NCBI GenBank assembly: GCA_034112085.1 | Contig: JAWUWD010000138.1 | Span: 30,854-94,853, forward strand | Direction: 5' to 3' | DNA from: JAWUWD01 sp034112085 | GTDB taxonomy: Bacteria; Bacteroidota; Bacteroidia; Cytophagales; Cyclobacteriaceae | DNA: 64,000 nucleotides | Part shown: piece after piece, positions 50,706 through 60,469 of the stretch | How the letters are laid out: the number at the start of each line of letters is the position of its first letter | Numbering within the stretch: the first letter of the stretch is position 1 | Notes under the pieces: generated by a model | What the model saw: the letters and a program-made list of their open reading frames with translations, nothing else | Told to the model about the DNA's origin: nothing | The model's database searches: none | Made by a program: the position numbers and the translations under genes

Positions 50706-51611
50706 TTAGTATTCCCAGAGGTTATGTTCCTTCTCCATCAATTGAAGATCAAGCCATTCCGATGCCATTACACCCTCCTTACGAGTCGTATATATGTCAA
50801 TAATATCCAAATCATCAGGATTCTCAACTTTTATCAACACTCCATGAAATAATCTCAAAGTAAATGCATCAGCAAAATTCTTATTCTGAGCTGTATTATA
50901 TCTATTGAACCATACAGCTTCTTTAGGATGGTTTCTAAACACTTTTTCCAAATCTTTATAACTAAAGACTCCAACAGGGTTATCCACACTATTTGTTGTC
51001 TCAGATCCAGGTACGATTACCTGAACTGCTTGGATATCATAATATAGCCTTGATCGTCTTTTATCAAAAATACGGTCTTCCATCATTCTAAGAACGCTAA
51101 TCTGATTTGCAAAATAGATCTCATCTTTCCCAGCCTGCTCGTCTGACTCCCAATCATCTGGAGCTCCTTCAGGGGCCACGCCAAGATTTTCGTCATACAA
51201 GCTTGTATAAGCTACTCCATTATACATCACTTGATCACCTTCGTAATACTCAGCGTCCGGATCATAAGGATCTATTGGTTCTGCCTCAGATGACACCAAT
51301 GCATTTAGGAATTCATCCTTGGTCATTGTAGTAGTCAATGAATCATTCTTATAAATCGTATCCAATTCACCAGACTTGACCGCATCGAGTATTAACTTTG
51401 ACAATTCCCCATTTTTCGCAAAAAAACCTTTGTTTTGCTTTTCCTTTAAATCAATACGTAACCAAACACGCTTTTTGAACAGTTGCTCGTATTTAGGAAT
51501 CGGATCAATCGAATTCGGATTATAATGCTCACTTGTTTCCTGTGCGAGCAGTGAAGAAATTGATAGTAAGCCTACTAACGAAAACACAAGTATGTTTCTC
51601 AAAATTTTCAT
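50706..51611 (-). CDS. gldN: Gliding motility / type IX secretion protein GldN
   Basis: 301 residues. Signal peptide (VFSLVGLLSISSLLAQ) then family blocks VWLRIDLKEKQNKGFFAKNG, ISVLRMMEDRIFDKRRSRLY, FRNHPKEAVWFNRYNTAQNK and NFADAFTLRLFHGVLIKV. A periplasmic ring protein that interacts with GldK. Last gene of the gldK-L-M-N order. Confidence 0.95.
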   Translation of the reverse strand: MKILRNILVFSLVGLLSISSLLAQETSEHYNPNSIDPIPKYEQLFKKRVWLRIDLKEKQNKGFFAKNGELSKLILDAVKSGELDTIYKNDSLTTTMTKDEFLNALVSSEAEPIDPYDPDAEYYEGDQVMYNGVAYTSLYDENLGVAPEGAPDDWESDEQAGKDEIYFANQISVLRMMEDRIFDKRRSRLYYDIQAVQVIVPGSETTNSVDNPVGVFSYKDLEKVFRNHPKEAVWFNRYNTAQNKNFADAFTLRLFHGVLIKVENPDDLDIIDIYTTRKEGVMASEWLDLQLMEKEHNLWEY

Positions 51612-51637
51612 AACACTTCTTATTCTAACTTAATTAT

Positions 51638-53245
51638 TTACTTCAATAGAATCCTGTAAATCTCATTTTTAACAGGTACTCTTTCGTTCTTACCTTGATA
51701 TGTTTTTCTCGTCACTTTTTTGATCTCTACCACAAGTATGTCACCCGGACGAGCTTGTGAAACATAAGATGACAAGTTAATTTTTTGTTTTTTAACTGTC
51801 TCCTTCTTTACTGGACGAGTACCCCTCGCAAGAATAATATCAACCTCCCTGATTCTATATTTAGCATCTTTAGGTACCTCAGCAGCGAAATTGGCTTCTG
51901 CCACCGCAGCTAGATCTAAAGAACGAAATGAAGACGCCTTGATACCATTTTTCATATCAATATCTTTACCTTTTGATTTGAAAGTGTACTTAGGTAATGG
52001 TGGTTTCTTCACACTGAAAGTCTCTACCCCCAAATTACTTCCTCCATTACTTACCGAAATCTTAACTTTACTTCTACCGGTTGGGATGATTGTCACCGCA
52101 CCAGTTTTAGTTCCTTTTACAATATCAGCTTCACCAGATGTGAAGGTTGGATTGTAACTTGTCCCCAAAGCAGGTACCTGAATATTAAGTTCATTACCAC
52201 AATTCATGTACAAAGCAGACAAAGCTGCTGATCTCACCTGGATGACAGGTTTAACGATTTGATAATTGTGCTTAATTTGGTATACAGAGTCATTTAACTC
52301 TATTTGCGCTTCAAATGATGCATTGGCAGTCAATGTCTTTGGGTCGTAGTTACTTCCTTTCGCTGTAAACTCAATTTTACCATACTTGATTCCAGTAGCC
52401 TCATCAGCAGCAACAGGTATTTCTTTACCAGAGAGCATGAACTTAGGACTGATAGACGAAGATGATGCCGCCAAGAATAAGTCAGCCTCGAATTTGGCAC
52501 CTGATGCCACAACATTCGAATTTGGCCTTACTAATGGTACAATTTGATCAAATGAAACATCTTTTGCGCCAACTTCTTCAGCAATATCTTCCAAAGCTTT
52601 TTGCTCATATCTCAACACTTCAGATTCTATGTGACTTATTGTCGCCATTCCTGCCGCAGTTGGCGTATGACCAAAGTAAAAGTCTGCAAAGTCTTTCATG
52701 TTTTGATTAGGATCATCTTTTGATATCTCAATCTCGCTAGCACTCTTTGCCAACTTTTCGAAGTTCTCACCTGAAAGTTCTGTAAGCTGCGCGGCATATT
52801 CGTTCAACTTCTCTTCTAATTCTTCTCCATGTCCCTTGTTGATCATGTAGTTACTTACAATGTCATAGTCTTTACTACCAATCAACTGCTTCGTTTCATC
52901 ATCATAACCATCCAGATCACCGCCACCTGTTAATACTGCAAACTGTGTACGAAGCTCACCCAAATGCTCTAAAGTCTCTTTAGTGATTTGACGTACGGTT
53001 TGTGCTTTCGAGAGTGCTTTAACATCACCTGCTCTATTACCCTTCTTTTCAACTTCCTTTTTGATAGCTGATAGCGTTCCTGAATTTTTAGCATCAATAT
53101 CAGTAACTGCACTATGCAATGCCTCATCAATAAATGCAAACTTCTCTAATACCGAGTTATTAACTTGCAACGCAAGAAGCGCTGTAAGAACTAGGTACAT
53201 CATACCAATCATCTTTTGTCTTGGTGATTCTTTTCCTCCTGACAT
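51638..53245 (-). CDS. gldM: Gliding motility / type IX secretion protein GldM
   Basis: 535 residues. The N-terminal SPRQKMIGMMYLVLTALLAL is the single membrane helix with the conserved Arg that packs with GldL. The large periplasmic part contains GldM beta-domains (YGKIEFTAKGSNYDPKTLTA, AALSALYMNCGNELNIQVPA) and the C-terminal RIREVDIILARGTRPVKKET. With GldL it forms the proton-driven rotary motor that powers T9SS secretion and gliding. Confidence 0.97.
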   Translation of the reverse strand: MSGGKESPRQKMIGMMYLVLTALLALQVNNSVLEKFAFIDEALHSAVTDIDAKNSGTLSAIKKEVEKKGNRAGDVKALSKAQTVRQITKETLEHLGELRTQFAVLTGGGDLDGYDDETKQLIGSKDYDIVSNYMINKGHGEELEEKLNEYAAQLTELSGENFEKLAKSASEIEISKDDPNQNMKDFADFYFGHTPTAAGMATISHIESEVLRYEQKALEDIAEEVGAKDVSFDQIVPLVRPNSNVVASGAKFEADLFLAASSSSISPKFMLSGKEIPVAADEATGIKYGKIEFTAKGSNYDPKTLTANASFEAQIELNDSVYQIKHNYQIVKPVIQVRSAALSALYMNCGNELNIQVPALGTSYNPTFTSGEADIVKGTKTGAVTIIPTGRSKVKISVSNGGSNLGVETFSVKKPPLPKYTFKSKGKDIDMKNGIKASSFRSLDLAAVAEANFAAEVPKDAKYRIREVDIILARGTRPVKKETVKKQKINLSSYVSQARPGDILVVEIKKVTRKTYQGKNERVPVKNEIYRILLK

Positions 53246-53292
53246 AATTTTTGTTTTTGTTAATTAAAAAATTAATTAAATCCGGATGTGTA

Positions 53293-54114
53293 TTACGACT
53301 TAGGTCCGCCTTTCATTGCTGTCAGCATACTTCCATATACGTTATTCAATGCGGTGATATTACCTGTAAGTTTACCCAATTCACTAGTGAATTGTTGTGA
53401 ATTCTCTCCAACCTTAGACATCCCATCCATGGCTCCTGTCAAGTTAGTGTAGAATTTATTCATTGCTTTCACATGCGTATCAGCATCTTTCAGTTCTAAC
53501 TCATATACAGCATTCAATGCACCCAAGTTCTTAGTAACTTCTTGTATTTGAGTATGATATTCTTTAGCATCCTTAGAAGCACTAGCCATTTCGTTCATTG
53601 CTCCTGCAGTAGTTGCGTAAGACTTATTCATTTCCACCAAAGATTTAGAGGCAGAATTTACATTCTTCGCATAATCGTTAGTCGCTACAGCCGCATCTGC
53701 GAGATTCGACATTTTCGAAGCAGACTCAGCCATGTTTTTCATGCCTTTTCCAAGACTTTCGATCAATTCAGGGCCTACTTTGCCTTTTTCCAACATATTA
53801 TCAAGCTCTTGACTTGGTGATGCGCCTGATTTTTTATTCGCTATTCTAGGAGCTGCACTTGGTCCATCATAGTCCTGAGAAAGCTCTGGATATACCTTAG
53901 ACCAATCCAGCTCATTTTCATGGGGCTCAAATGCACTTAAGAAGAAAATAGCAGCTTCAACTAAGAGACCGATTGTTAACATTTCGTTGGCACCGCTCCA
54001 GTGAAGGATTTTAAACAATGCTCCTACAATTACCACTGCTGCACCTATACCATATACTTTTGGCATAATGGTCTTATACATAAGCTCTACTAATCCGCCT
54101 TTTTTCTTACTCAT
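53293..54114 (-). CDS. gldL: Gliding motility / type IX secretion motor protein GldL
   Basis: 273 residues. Two membrane helices near the N-terminus (VYGIGAAVVIVGALFKILHW, MLTIGLLVEAAIFFLSAFEP). The second holds the Glu (Glu53 here) important for proton flow in the motor, and Lys35/His38 lie after the first. The rest is a helical cytoplasmic domain. Inner-membrane partner of GldM. Confidence 0.97.
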   Translation of the reverse strand: MSKKKGGLVELMYKTIMPKVYGIGAAVVIVGALFKILHWSGANEMLTIGLLVEAAIFFLSAFEPHENELDWSKVYPELSQDYDGPSAAPRIANKKSGASPSQELDNMLEKGKVGPELIESLGKGMKNMAESASKMSNLADAAVATNDYAKNVNSASKSLVEMNKSYATTAGAMNEMASASKDAKEYHTQIQEVTKNLGALNAVYELELKDADTHVKAMNKFYTNLTGAMDGMSKVGENSQQFTSELGKLTGNITALNNVYGSMLTAMKGGPKS

Positions 54115-54185
54115 TTTTCTAAGATTTTGGTTAATAATGAATGCACTTAATGCTCTATATTAAATATATAAGTTTAATCTAATAA

Positions 54186-55232
54186 TTAAAATTCCGCTCC
54201 TGACGATCTACCTAAATGTGTCATAGCATTTCTAAACCCGATATAAGCTCTAGTAGAATCCTTGAATTCATATGACCTAGTCCCTGTTTCCAAGTAATAA
54301 GCTACATCTTTCCAAGAACCTCCTCTAGTTACTTTTCTATGCTCGTCTTCATCAAAAAATGTTGGATTCAAATCCCAAACTAAAGGAACTGAAGCTGGAT
54401 TGAAAGCGTCTTCACACCATTCAGCAACATTACCTGACATATCAAATAAGCCGTAATCATTCGGGAAATACGACATCGCTGGAGCTGTGTAAGCAAATCC
54501 ATCATCGTAGAAGTTTCCTCTACCTGGTTTGAAGTTAGCTAACATACAACCTTTCGCGTTTCTCACATATGGATTTCCCCAAGGATATTTCGCCATGTCT
54601 CTACCACCTCTTGCTGAATATTCCCACTCAGCTTCTGATGGTAATCTGAAAGCAGGCATTGGTACTTCACCAACACTCGACCTGTAATCATTCCAATATT
54701 GTGTTCTCCATTTACTGAAATACTTCGCAGCTTCCCAATCAACACCGACCACTGGATAGTCATCGTATCCAGGGTGCCAATAATAATAATCTTGCAAAGG
54801 ATCACCTAAATGATGCGCGAAATCTTTCACCCAAACAGTGGTGTCTGGATAATATTCTTCTTTAATAACATCCTCACCAAGCACACTCACAGAGTCCTCC
54901 ATCAATCTATCGATAAATTGTCTGTACTCGTTATTCGTGATTTCAGAATCATCCATGTAGAATGATCCAATCGTTACTTGCTTGTTGAAGTTGATTTGTG
55001 TAGCAGCTGGATCTTCATCAGCCTGTCCCATATGGAATGTTCCTGCCGGGATCGGCACCATACCATAAGGTAGAGACATCACCCACCCCTCTCTACCTGG
55101 TACACCGATGAGCTCTCCGCCATCGCCACCAGTTCCTCCTCCGAGGCCTAGCAAACTACATCCTCCTAAAGAAAATGTGATTAATACCAATAAAAGGTTA
55201 GCATACCTTTTCGTGACAAAATTCTTATTCAT
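54186..55232 (-). CDS. gldK: Gliding motility / type IX secretion lipoprotein GldK
   Basis: 348 residues. Lipoprotein signal with SLGGC (Cys25), then an FGE-sulfatase-like domain: MVPIPAGTFHMGQADEDPAA, VVGVDWEAAKYFSKWRTQYW, FRLPSEAEWEYSARGGRDM, DMSGNVAEWCEDAF and VTRGGSWKDVAYYLETGTRS. It forms the periplasmic ring with GldN. First gene of the gld cluster; it follows porP by about 180 bases with no clear promoter seen between. Confidence 0.96.
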   Translation of the reverse strand: MNKNFVTKRYANLLLVLITFSLGGCSLLGLGGGTGGDGGELIGVPGREGWVMSLPYGMVPIPAGTFHMGQADEDPAATQINFNKQVTIGSFYMDDSEITNNEYRQFIDRLMEDSVSVLGEDVIKEEYYPDTTVWVKDFAHHLGDPLQDYYYWHPGYDDYPVVGVDWEAAKYFSKWRTQYWNDYRSSVGEVPMPAFRLPSEAEWEYSARGGRDMAKYPWGNPYVRNAKGCMLANFKPGRGNFYDDGFAYTAPAMSYFPNDYGLFDMSGNVAEWCEDAFNPASVPLVWDLNPTFFDEDEHRKVTRGGSWKDVAYYLETGTRSYEFKDSTRAYIGFRNAMTHLGRSSGAEF

Positions 55233-55410
55233 AACACTCTTTTTTAAAATTTATACTGACTGTATAAATTAAAGCCAACGGTACTCTATTTAACTAAAAA
55301 ATTCAATTCGTCTATTGAGACACAATATCTACAAAAATGTAAGATTAAAAAACAACTTGCGAACAAATTGTGATTTTTATCTCAAAATGCAAAAAATAAT
55401 TCCACTTATG

Positions 55411-56373
55411 CTAATGTCTGAACCTTGGGGTTCTAACAATCTTCTTACCTCCTCCAGGACTTACCGGAAGTGTGTAATTAAGCATTAATTCATGAGATGT
55501 CGGTTGTTTAGCTTCTTGTGCTTTCACAATGTATCCAAACGAGTACCCCAATCCTAACGATTTATCTTTCAAAAAATTGTATCCTAAGATAGCATTTACA
55601 TCTTCCCCTTGTCTAAAAGACATACCGCCCCACATTTGATCTTTATAATCTATATATCCTCCAACAGTGAAATTATAGATGTTGAAATCAGTAGAAACTA
55701 ATATTGACGGGCGAAGCGTAATATCAAAGTTTACCTTATGGATATAACCAAAAGTCAAGTAAGCGTGATTTTCAAGAGCATTTCTCAAATCATTCTTACC
55801 AAAATCAAACTCTGCCTTCAGCAGGTGATCAAAACTAAGTCCTGCGTAATATTTCTCAGCGCGAAACAGCACCCCTACAGCCAAATCTGGTCTTATCTGT
55901 GATTCATCTTTAGGAATAACAGTATCACTATCATCTATTGGTCTATATAAATCTCCATTAACTGACTGAGAATACATTCCCAAGCGAACTCCAAAACTGA
56001 GTTTAGATTTTTTGATACCTAAGTGATATGCAAAAGAAGATTGTATTTGAACATTTGTCAATGGCCCAAGTTTGTCATTAACTACAGTGAGTCCAAACCC
56101 ACTTGCTCCTGGCAGGATCTTATAGATCGGAGCGGTCATACTCAACACCTGAGTCTGCGGAGCTCGACCATCATCAAAATCTGCTTTATACCCCAACCAT
56201 TGACTACGATGCAGCATGGAAATTTTAGTAATCCCCTCAGCCCCAGCAAATGCAGGGTTATAATAGAGATTATTAAACATGTATAGGGTGAGTTGAGGAT
56301 CCTGCTGTGCATGCGCCTCATTTCCTATCCATGAGGCAATGGCAAAAAATAAAATATACCTAATGTTCCTCAT
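55411..56373 (-). CDS. Type IX secretion membrane protein PorP/SprF
   Basis: 320 residues. Signal peptide ending AHAQQD, then DPQLTLYMFNNLYYNPAFAG, the family hallmark, and a beta-barrel that ends in short strands (GYSFGYIVKAQEAKQPTSHE). Such barrels help attach or display large adhesins on the cell surface. Directly upstream of gldK, but also common in many unlinked copies, so the role in this locus may be general T9SS function. A near-consensus TATATTTA precedes it. Confidence 0.93.
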   Translation of the reverse strand: MRNIRYILFFAIASWIGNEAHAQQDPQLTLYMFNNLYYNPAFAGAEGITKISMLHRSQWLGYKADFDDGRAPQTQVLSMTAPIYKILPGASGFGLTVVNDKLGPLTNVQIQSSFAYHLGIKKSKLSFGVRLGMYSQSVNGDLYRPIDDSDTVIPKDESQIRPDLAVGVLFRAEKYYAGLSFDHLLKAEFDFGKNDLRNALENHAYLTFGYIHKVNFDITLRPSILVSTDFNIYNFTVGGYIDYKDQMWGGMSFRQGEDVNAILGYNFLKDKSLGLGYSFGYIVKAQEAKQPTSHELMLNYTLPVSPGGGKKIVRTPRFRH

Positions 56374-56495
56374 ATACTTCTAAAGCAATTCTAAATATAA
56401 TGCTTTTTACCCGAGAGAATCAAGTTTTACAAAAAACTTCTCTGAGATTATTCGTCTAAACGTCAATTTTATATGACGAATGACCTAACTAAACC

Positions 56496-57269
56496 CTATA
56501 AGCTATTTGCTTTTTTGATGTACAACTCAAGTGCTCCTGTCATCGATGGCGCATTAGGGAGTGGTGCCTCTATATCAAGTTGCAATGAAGCATCCCTTAC
56601 CGCCTGCGCTGTCGTTGGTCCAAAAGCCGCGATTCTAGTATCCTTCTGATTAAACCCTGGAAAGTTCACCATTAATGAGTTGATCCCTGATGGGCTAAAG
56701 AAGGCAATCACATCGTAAGACACATCATCCAAGTCTGACAAATCACTCGCAACAGTGCGATAGATTATAGCTTCAGAATAGTTGTATGCGTTATCTTTCA
56801 AAAAATTAGGAATGTCACCTTTTCTGATATCTGAACATGGGAAGATATACTTCTCGTTCTTATGCTTCTTAAGAATCTCCAACAGATCAGTTGCTGTGCG
56901 CAGTCCTGTAAATATTTTCCTCTTACGAATTACAATGTATTTTTGCAGATAATTAGCTGTTTGCTCAGATATACAGAAATACTTCATGTCTGCCGGCATC
57001 TCAATTTTCGACTCTTTGCAAATGCTGAAAAAATGATCTACTGCATTGCGACTAGTGAATATCACTGCCGTATGATTTAGAATATCTATTTTTTGTTTTC
57101 TGAACTCTTTCAGACCTACCGGATCAACCTGAATAAATGGTCTAAAATCAACTTTAATGTCAAATTTTTCGGCTAATTTAAAATAAGGCGACTTATCATC
57201 TACCGGCTGAGGCTGAGAGACTAAAATACTTTTCACTGGCTTCAAAACTTCACTTACTGCATTCCCCAT
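56496..57269 (-). CDS. hemD: Uroporphyrinogen-III synthase
   Basis: About 257 residues from the ATG at 57269; a TTG at 57278 is an alternative. The enzyme closes the tetrapyrrole ring with inversion of ring D. Recognisable parts are VKSILVSQPQPV, NHTAVIFTSRNAVDHFFSIC, YIFPCSDIRKGDIPNFL, DVIAFFSPSGINSLMVNF and TRIAAFGPTTAQAVRDASLQ. Short N- and C-terminal lobes fit the low-conservation HemD fold. Lies 27 bases after the DUF4271 gene, a linkage I recall as common in the phylum. Confidence 0.92.
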   Translation of the reverse strand: MGNAVSEVLKPVKSILVSQPQPVDDKSPYFKLAEKFDIKVDFRPFIQVDPVGLKEFRKQKIDILNHTAVIFTSRNAVDHFFSICKESKIEMPADMKYFCISEQTANYLQKYIVIRKRKIFTGLRTATDLLEILKKHKNEKYIFPCSDIRKGDIPNFLKDNAYNYSEAIIYRTVASDLSDLDDVSYDVIAFFSPSGINSLMVNFPGFNQKDTRIAAFGPTTAQAVRDASLQLDIEAPLPNAPSMTGALELYIKKANSL

Positions 57270-57296
57270 ATCTACCAATCTCTTATGATGTAAGAA

Positions 57297-58418
57297 TTAT
57301 ATTAAAAACGTAACTTTTATTAGAATAATACTAGGTATTAACTCTGTTGCGCAAAGGTAGGAAAATAAATGATAAATTCCATAGGCACTAATTCTGAATA
57401 ATTTTAATGAAATCAAAAACGTCTTCATTAAGAGTAAACCAATGACTGCAATGTGAATCCAACCTCCAATTCCAGTTTCACTTAAACTATATATTCCAAT
57501 AAGAGAAATTAACAACACAAGAAGAGCAAATAGCAACGAAATTTTGATGTGATTATAAAAGTGTATTCTTGAAGCTCCTTTGAATACGAATAGCTTTGTA
57601 AATATCTTCACCAAGAGATATTTGGCAAATGCCAACGTAAATAGCATCAATGATAAAACTACCCAAATGAGCAGTAAGATAGTTAAAGACTGACTATTGA
57701 ATAGTAGGTGATCTATAAACTTAAGATCCATGAGTACAGATAGTGCCATAATCACAACAGCACTAACCATTCCATAAATCAACACTATAATTATCGTTCC
57801 TTTTTCAAATGGTCTAATTTTATAAATAGCAGCACCCTGATCTTTGATTGTGATAAGCCTTGACCACTTCATGTATCCCCTCCAAATATCGACATGTCCA
57901 ATTTTTAAATAAGTGAGTGCAGCAGCAATGATTAGGATGATAATCAAAAGTGCATCCTTTTGATTCCTAACAATTCTAAAAATTGGTGTGGATTGTTCAT
58001 AGTCTAATCCTATCATTGGGGTCAATATTTTGCTGCCGTTAATTTCAACGCCTTCAGGATTGAATAAAGTCAATGTAAGCTGTGATGGATTATCAAGAAC
58101 TGTCTCAAATAAGCTATCTAGTCTATATGATAGTGTAGTATCTGCATTATAATAGGCAACTATCACTGTTCCAATATAAATAGATGTGTTTTTCCCAACT
58201 GACATTTTTAGGATTGAGGACTTAGGATAACTATTATCTAAGGTTAGGAATGCTTTTTGTTGATCACTAGACTCTTCAAATGATAAATATCTTTGGTTGT
58301 CATCAAAGCAATACCAGCTATTATCGAGTTGTTTTGCCACATGGTATTGATAACCATGCACTTGTGTGGTTATCAATAAGACAAAGAAAAAAAATGCAAA
58401 TAGACCTCTCAGATTCAT
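57297..58418 (-). CDS. DUF4271 family membrane protein
   Basis: 373 residues. Signal peptide (FFFVLLITTQVHGYQ), a soluble periplasmic domain to about residue 150, then six hydrophobic helices (ALLIIILIIAAALTYLKIGH to the C-terminus) as in DUF4271. Upstream of hemD. Function unknown. Confidence 0.88.
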   Translation of the reverse strand: MNLRGLFAFFFFVLLITTQVHGYQYHVAKQLDNSWYCFDDNQRYLSFEESSDQQKAFLTLDNSYPKSSILKMSVGKNTSIYIGTVIVAYYNADTTLSYRLDSLFETVLDNPSQLTLTLFNPEGVEINGSKILTPMIGLDYEQSTPIFRIVRNQKDALLIIILIIAAALTYLKIGHVDIWRGYMKWSRLITIKDQGAAIYKIRPFEKGTIIIVLIYGMVSAVVIMALSVLMDLKFIDHLLFNSQSLTILLLIWVVLSLMLFTLAFAKYLLVKIFTKLFVFKGASRIHFYNHIKISLLFALLVLLISLIGIYSLSETGIGGWIHIAVIGLLLMKTFLISLKLFRISAYGIYHLFSYLCATELIPSIILIKVTFLI

Positions 58419-58490
58419 AATAAATAATAAGGTGCAATATATCAGAATTCTACGGGATAAACGAGCTAGAATATAACTACTGAAACTGAA

Positions 58491-58518
58491 TTGGTTGATA
58501 AATATTCATTTAGCTTTG
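58491..58518 (+). promoter_or_regulatory. Promoter TTG-N17-TAGCTTTG of hemW
   Basis: TTG at 58491-58493 and TAGCTTTG at 58511-58518, 17 bases apart. The predicted start lies only a few bases before the ATG at 58528, so the mRNA may be almost leaderless. Confidence 0.6.
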
Positions 58519-58527
58519 TAATAAAAA

Positions 58528-59655
58528 ATGGCGGGAATCTATCTTCATATTCCTTTTTGTAAACAAGCTTGCCACTATTGCGACTTTCACTTTAGTACGA
58601 ATACTAAATTAAGAAAAGACGTGGTTGAAGCCATCTCCAAAGAAATCAAAATACAAGAAGATTATCTCCTAGGAGATACAATTGAGACCATTTATTTTGG
58701 TGGGGGCACTCCCTCGCTACTTCTAAAGGATGAGTTGAAATATTTACTTGACACCATTTCTAGTAATTACGAAGTAAGCACAACAGCTGAAATCACACTT
58801 GAAGCAAATCCTGATGATTTGACTAAAGACAAATTGGATCAACTCTCCTCATTAGGTGTCAATAGACTTAGTATCGGTGTTCAATCATTCGATGATAGCC
58901 ATTTGACTTTTTTAAACAGAGCTCATACCAGCACTGAGGCTCTATCTTGTATTGAAAATGCCAGAAATGTCGGTATTAATAATATTAGTATTGATCTCAT
59001 ATATGCAATCCCAAGTGACGATCATTCTATTTGGGAAAAAGATCTAAAACAGGCACTAGCATTGAAACCTGATCATATTTCCTCTTACTGTCTAACGATT
59101 GAGAATAAAACCGCGTTTGGCAACTGGCTTAAGCAAGGCAAAATCGCGCCAATAAGCGATGAATATGCTGCTCAACAATTTGAAATATTAACTGAGGTTC
59201 TCGATCGAAATGGATATGAGCAATATGAAGTTTCGAATTTTTGCTTGCCCCAGCAATACTCTAAGCACAATAGTAATTATTGGAAGCAAGAAAAATACTT
59301 AGGTGTTGGTCCAAGTGCTCATTCTTATAATGGAATCAATCGGCAATATAACATCTCCAACAACAAGAGGTATGTTGAAGAAATCGGAAAAGGGATTACC
59401 CCATTCACTTTGGATGAACTAGACCGTGAAGATCATATTAACGAATACTTACTAACTACACTTCGAACTAAGTGGGGTGTGAACCTCAACAAGCTCAAGA
59501 AAAAACATAATGATGACTTACTTGAGAGACATCGTGAATATATTGATGATCTGATCGAGCAAGAGCTCGCAGTGCTGGATAAAGAGAATTTGACATTAAC
59601 GAATAAAGGAAAACTATTTGCTGACAAAATAGCCTCGGATTTATTTTTGGTGTAA
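58528..59655 (+). CDS. hemW: Radical SAM heme chaperone HemW
   Basis: 375 residues. The cluster motif is FCKQACHYCDFHF; further blocks TIYFGGGTPSLL, EITLEANPDDLTKDKLDQLS, LGVNRLSIGVQSFDD and YEVSNFCLPQQYSKHNSNYW, and the C-terminal HemN domain. Former name oxygen-independent coproporphyrinogen oxidase-like protein. It inserts heme into proteins; it should not be taken as a true HemN. Follows its own promoter and is 8 bases before the cyclase gene. Confidence 0.94.
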   Translation: MAGIYLHIPFCKQACHYCDFHFSTNTKLRKDVVEAISKEIKIQEDYLLGDTIETIYFGGGTPSLLLKDELKYLLDTISSNYEVSTTAEITLEANPDDLTKDKLDQLSSLGVNRLSIGVQSFDDSHLTFLNRAHTSTEALSCIENARNVGINNISIDLIYAIPSDDHSIWEKDLKQALALKPDHISSYCLTIENKTAFGNWLKQGKIAPISDEYAAQQFEILTEVLDRNGYEQYEVSNFCLPQQYSKHNSNYWKQEKYLGVGPSAHSYNGINRQYNISNNKRYVEEIGKGITPFTLDELDREDHINEYLLTTLRTKWGVNLNKLKKKHNDDLLERHREYIDDLIEQELAVLDKENLTLTNKGKLFADKIASDLFLV

Positions 59656-59663
59656 AATTGAAC

Positions 59664-60422
59664 ATGAACATACAAGTAGACCTATCAGGAAAGCAATACA
59701 CGACTAATCTTGATTCGCCAATTGATATTTCTTTGCCGATAAAGAACGGTGATGACAATCCCAACTGTTTTTGGGCAGAACCAGTTAAAATTTCCACTAT
59801 TATAGTCGGTGACTTTGTAGGGAGTGTGGCTAAAGGCGGCACTACCAATTATCAAAGATTGTCAATGACTCCTCATGGCAATGGAACCCACACAGAGTGC
59901 TATGGCCACATCTCTGCAGACCCTGACGCTACAATAGATCAATGTCTAAACAAGTACCACTTTATCGCTGCTTTGATTTCCGTGCCATTGACTACGACTA
60001 ACAATGGAGATCAAATAGTGACTTTTGAAGATTTCATCGGTGAAATACATCATGAAAATCTAGATTCTATTATTATAAGAACTTTGCCCAACACCTCTTC
60101 CAAAAAAAATAGAAAATACTCAGGAACCAACCCTCCATATTTAGATCCAAAGATCGCACAATACTACGTTGATAAAGGAATCGACCATCTGTTAATCGAC
60201 TTACCATCAGTAGATCGAGAACTTGATGAAGGCCGTCTCGCAGCACATAAAACCTTCTGGCAAACAGAAGGTAATGTGAGAAAATCGGCAACTATCACTG
60301 AGCTAATCTATATCGAAGAAGATATAGCGGATGGCTTGTATTTGCTAAACATTCAAATCCCTAGTATGGTTTTAGATGCTGTCCCAAGTAAACCGTTGTT
60401 ATATCCTCTGAAAGAACGGTAG
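59664..60422 (+). CDS. Cyclase family protein (kynurenine formamidase-like fold)
   Basis: About 252 residues from the ATG at 59664. It has the metal-binding HxGxHxx region as TPHGNGTHTECYGHI and later PPYLDPKIAQYYVDKGIDHL with IDLPSVDRELDEGRLAAHKTF. The Cyclase/KynB family binds a divalent metal and hydrolyses amide or ester bonds, but substrates differ widely and cannot be told from sequence. Cotranscribed with hemW. Confidence 0.88.
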   Translation: MNIQVDLSGKQYTTNLDSPIDISLPIKNGDDNPNCFWAEPVKISTIIVGDFVGSVAKGGTTNYQRLSMTPHGNGTHTECYGHISADPDATIDQCLNKYHFIAALISVPLTTTNNGDQIVTFEDFIGEIHHENLDSIIIRTLPNTSSKKNRKYSGTNPPYLDPKIAQYYVDKGIDHLLIDLPSVDRELDEGRLAAHKTFWQTEGNVRKSATITELIYIEEDIADGLYLLNIQIPSMVLDAVPSKPLLYPLKER

Positions 60423-60441
60423 TGAATCACTAAAAAAAAAT

Positions 60442-60449
60442 TATATTTG
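60442..60449 (+). promoter_or_regulatory. -7 element (TATATTTG) of the TerB-like gene
   Basis: TATATTTG lies 20 bases before the ATG at 60470. No TTG at the right distance. Confidence 0.5.
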
Positions 60450-60469
60450 ACAAATATAGTAGTGTCTCA

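Noticed and set aside
56450..56481. Inverted repeat ATTCGTC/GACGAAT after hemD as terminator
   Set aside because: Stem of 7 with an 18-base loop and no T-run; probably chance.
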